From Maritalea mediterranea (GTDB lineage Bacteria > Pseudomonadota > Alphaproteobacteria > Rhizobiales > Devosiaceae), in NCBI RefSeq assembly GCF_021568695.1, contig NZ_JAKGTI010000001.1:868001-932000 (forward strand): 64,000 bases of DNA, in the 5' to 3' direction. The position numbers and the translations under genes are program-made. Below, in pieces: positions 61,625-64,000 of this stretch. Each line of letters begins with the position of its first letter. The stretch's first letter is position 1. Below the pieces are notes generated by a model that saw nothing but the letters and a program-made list of their open reading frames with translations, made no database searches and was not told the origin of the DNA.

Positions 61625-63100
61625 TCAGTCGGCCCATTTCACCTGAGTCAGATCATTGCCCTCAACCGGTGAGTTCGGCCACATGCCGGAAAGGCGCGCA
61701 TCCCACACCCCGGTTTTGGCCAGCTGGAACAAATACCCATTCACCGCATCTTCAGCGAGAATCTTTTGGGCCTCCTGCGCCAATTCCTTGCGGCGGGCTT
61801 CGTCTGTGGAGACGTTGAGTTCCTCAATCAGTTTTTGGAAATCTGCATTGTCATATTGGAAATAATAGTCCGGATTGGCGTAAATCCCGATATCAAAAGG
61901 CTCCACATGGCTGACAATGGTCAGATCATAATCCTTTTTGGTGAACACATCTTCCAGCCATTGTGCCCATTCCACATTGATCAGTTCCAGCTCAATGCCA
62001 ATCTCACGCAATTGCGCAGCCAAGATTTGGCCGCCGCGACGCGCATAAGTTGGCGGTGGCAATTTCAAGGTGGCTTTAAAGCCATTCTCATAACCTGCTG
62101 CCGCCAGCAATTCTTTCGCCTTCGCCACATCGTGTGGATAGGTGTCGAGCAAATCCACATAATAGGGATGGTGTGGCGCAAAATGGGTGCCGATTGGCGT
62201 GCCATAACCAAACATCGCCCCATCAATGATCGCTTGACGATCAATCACATGGGCAATGGCCTGACGCACGCGCAAATCATTGAACGGTTCGGCCTTATTG
62301 TTGGTGGCCAAGATGGTCTCACCTTCTGTGGAGCCAACCACCACATCAAAGCGCGGATCGGCTTCAAAAATCTCAAGCGTTTCTGGTGCAGGGAAATTCG
62401 CAAAGCCATCCAACTCGCCCGCAAGCATCGCATTTTGCGCCGCATTCGGATCTGAAATAAAGGTGAAGATCGCCCGGTCCAGATAAACGTCATTGCCGAC
62501 ATAATCCGGGTTCTTTTCCAAAATCACCTTGGAGCCTTGTTGCCAATCCACAAATTTGAAGGGACCGGTGCCAACAGGGTTGGTCTGATTGGTCTCAGCG
62601 CTTTCCGGCGCCACAATCACCGCATCGCCGCGGCCCAGATTGAACAGGAAATTCCCTTGCGGGCTGGCAATCTCGATAGCGATTTTGTTCGGCGCCATCA
62701 CTTCAACCTTGGTGATGGGGGCAAAAATGCCCTTTTGCGCATTCACACTGTCCTCAGCGCGGGCGCGATCCAGGCTAAATTTCACGTCCTCCGCATCAAA
62801 GCTGGTACCATCATGGAAGGTCACACCTTCTTTCAACGTAAATTCATAACGCGTGCCATCCTCAGAAATGGTCCAGTCGGTCGCCAAGGAAGGTTGCACG
62901 GCACCATTCTGGTCAATGCGTGTGAGGCCCTCAAACAGATTGGCATAAACCACCTCATCAATCGCAGCGGCCGCCCCTGCTGTAGGGTCAAGGTGAGGTG
63001 GCTCCAGCACCAACCCAAGACGAAGTTCATCAGCCAGCGTGGTTGAGGAAAACAAGGTTGCGGCCAAAAGGCCCGCAAGGTGAAGCGCAGAATTTTTCAC
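61625..63100 (-). CDS. Peptide-type ABC transporter substrate-binding protein (family 5)
   Basis: This 491-residue periplasmic protein has a signal peptide (LAGLLAATLFSSTTLA, cut near 23). SBP family 5 features are LVLEPPHLDPTAGAAAAIDEVVYANLFEGLTR, FTLKEGVTFHDGTSFDAEDVKFSLDRA and PVGTGPFKFVDW near 167. It is the first gene of a binding protein - B - C - fused-ATPase operon. The ligand might be a peptide, glutathione, microcin or opine; the sequence does not decide. It is clearly distinct from OppA at 7769. Confidence 0.93.
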   Translation of the reverse strand: MKNSALHLAGLLAATLFSSTTLADELRLGLVLEPPHLDPTAGAAAAIDEVVYANLFEGLTRIDQNGAVQPSLATDWTISEDGTRYEFTLKEGVTFHDGTSFDAEDVKFSLDRARAEDSVNAQKGIFAPITKVEVMAPNKIAIEIASPQGNFLFNLGRGDAVIVAPESAETNQTNPVGTGPFKFVDWQQGSKVILEKNPDYVGNDVYLDRAIFTFISDPNAAQNAMLAGELDGFANFPAPETLEIFEADPRFDVVVGSTEGETILATNNKAEPFNDLRVRQAIAHVIDRQAIIDGAMFGYGTPIGTHFAPHHPYYVDLLDTYPHDVAKAKELLAAAGYENGFKATLKLPPPTYARRGGQILAAQLREIGIELELINVEWAQWLEDVFTKKDYDLTIVSHVEPFDIGIYANPDYYFQYDNADFQKLIEELNVSTDEARRKELAQEAQKILAEDAVNGYLFQLAKTGVWDARLSGMWPNSPVEGNDLTQVKWAD

Positions 63101-63209
63101 GGATATTCGCTCCCATAGATTTTTCTTATCTTTATAGGAGAAGCGGGCAATCTGAAAAGGGAGCGCGCGAAATATTTATTTGACCATACGGTGAACAGCG
63201 CCAAGCAGT

Positions 63210-64000
63210 TTAGCGATTATGGCCCTGCAAGCGACCGCCCAGAATGGCGGGAATCAAGCCAATGCTGACAATCAATAAGGCGGGTACAGCGGCGGATTCG
63301 AAATTCTCGAGGCTAGCTTCTGCATAGACAAAGGTTGCCAGCGTTTCCAGCCCGATGGGCCGCAACAACAAGGTGGCGGGCAGCTCTTTGATGCACTCGA
63401 CAAACACCAGCGTCATCGCCGCCACCAGGGCAGGGCGCAATGTGGGCAGGTCGATCTCGATCAGCGTGCGCCATTTGTTGGCCCCGAGGATATGGCTGGC
63501 GTCGAGCAGGTTAAGGCCGCGTTTCTTCATCGCCGCCTCGATATTGTTGTGGCTGACGGTCAAAAAGCGCACCGTATAGGCATAAAGAATGGCGAAAGGT
63601 GAGCCCGACAGGATCAGACCGACGGTGGTGCCCCAGATGGCACGGGTGCCGTCATTGATCAGTCCATCCAAAAAGCCAAGCGGCACCAGAATGCCGATGG
63701 CCAGAATGGTGCCGGGCACCGCATAACCAAAGGTGGCGAGGAAAGACCAGCCGCCGCGCCCATCGCGATTGACCATTTGTCGGGCCGTAAAATAGCCGAT
63801 GGCCACACACAATAACGCGCCGCCAGCGGCCAGCAGGATGGTGTTGACAAAAGCGGGCCAGATGGATTCTTGCAGGGCCCCCCGCATCACCCGAACGATC
63901 GAGGTGGAGAGCAATTCAAGTACCGGGACACCAAAGCCCAAAAACACAACACCTGAGCAGAATGCAGTGACCATCAAGCCGGCCGGCAGGCTGAGTTTGA
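63210..64000 (-). CDS. Ferric-iron-type ABC transporter permease (FbpB/SfuB-like; partial, N-terminus beyond window)
   Basis: Only the C-terminal 263 or so residues are visible; the frame stays open to position 64000. The piece has about six helices with an EAA-type loop NNIEAAMKKRGLNLLDASHILGANKWRTLIEIDLPTLRP and the FbpB-like FVECIKELPATLLLRPIGLETLATFVYAEASLE. Two-halved permeases of this type import ferric iron, thiamine or other small ligands; the motif ELPATLLLRP favours iron. The missing N-terminal half, and its binding protein and ATPase, lie outside the window. Confidence 0.85.
   Translation of the reverse strand, partial: KLSLPAGLMVTAFCSGVVFLGFGVPVLELLSTSIVRVMRGALQESIWPAFVNTILLAAGGALLCVAIGYFTARQMVNRDGRGGWSFLATFGYAVPGTILAIGILVPLGFLDGLINDGTRAIWGTTVGLILSGSPFAILYAYTVRFLTVSHNNIEAAMKKRGLNLLDASHILGANKWRTLIEIDLPTLRPALVAAMTLVFVECIKELPATLLLRPIGLETLATFVYAEASLENFESAAVPALLIVSIGLIPAILGGRLQGHNR

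Overview
The window is typical alphaproteobacterial DNA, most likely from the Hyphomicrobiales. It has moderate GC, dense operons with ATGA or TGATG stop/start overlaps, an agl alpha-glucoside locus of the Sinorhizobium type, and the intergenic repeats common in that order. The genus cannot be fixed from the sequence; a marine or Devosia-like lineage is only a guess. No rRNA, tRNA, CRISPR array, transposase or phage gene was seen. Both window edges cut a gene.

Positions 1-7627 (minus strand) hold a seven-gene operon. It reads from a TPR/O-GlcNAc-transferase-type glycosyltransferase through CDP-glucose synthesis (rfbF, rfbG), an RmlC-type epimerase, a C-methyltransferase and a sugar aminotransferase to a truncated formyltransferase. 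Together they look like a pathway to an unusual branched, formylated amino-deoxy sugar with a dedicated protein glycosyltransferase. Positions 7769-13565 (minus) encode a complete oligopeptide importer (oppBCDF, then oppA). A PfkB-like kinase (plus) and a secreted S8 protease (minus) follow. The protease and oppB upstream regions share a 14-base motif.

Positions 17.6-37.4 kb form an amino-sugar and amino-acid catabolic region. It contains nagA, a ROK kinase, cutC, a Gfo/Idh oxidoreductase, a complete sugar ABC importer, an RpiR regulator, an SDR and a GH20 hexosaminidase without a signal peptide. Mixed in are two M81 (MlrC-type) metallopeptidase homologues, a D-threonine-aldolase/D-serine-dehydratase-like enzyme, RidA, two NTF2-like proteins, an AEC carrier and a 2-hydroxyacid dehydrogenase. 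I read it as uptake of GlcNAc oligosaccharides or aminoacyl/peptidyl conjugates followed by intracellular breakdown. This is the best candidate for an undescribed pathway.

Positions 37.4-46.7 kb carry mainly single housekeeping or accessory genes: M20 amidohydrolase, FG-GAP protein, aromatic aminotransferase, an MBL hydrolase with its TetR regulator, GNAT, a Cys-rich protein, transaldolase, Mrp ATPase and a RecD-like helicase. Positions 46.7-57 kb hold the alpha-glucoside system (aglEFG, aglR, aglA, aglK). It is split by an EamA transporter and a secreted SH3/crystallin-like protein. Two copies of one perfect palindrome mark the probable AglR operators. Positions 57.1-63.1 kb hold arsC, a hemerythrin-like protein and a second peptide-type ABC importer. 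The window ends inside a ferric-iron-type ABC permease.
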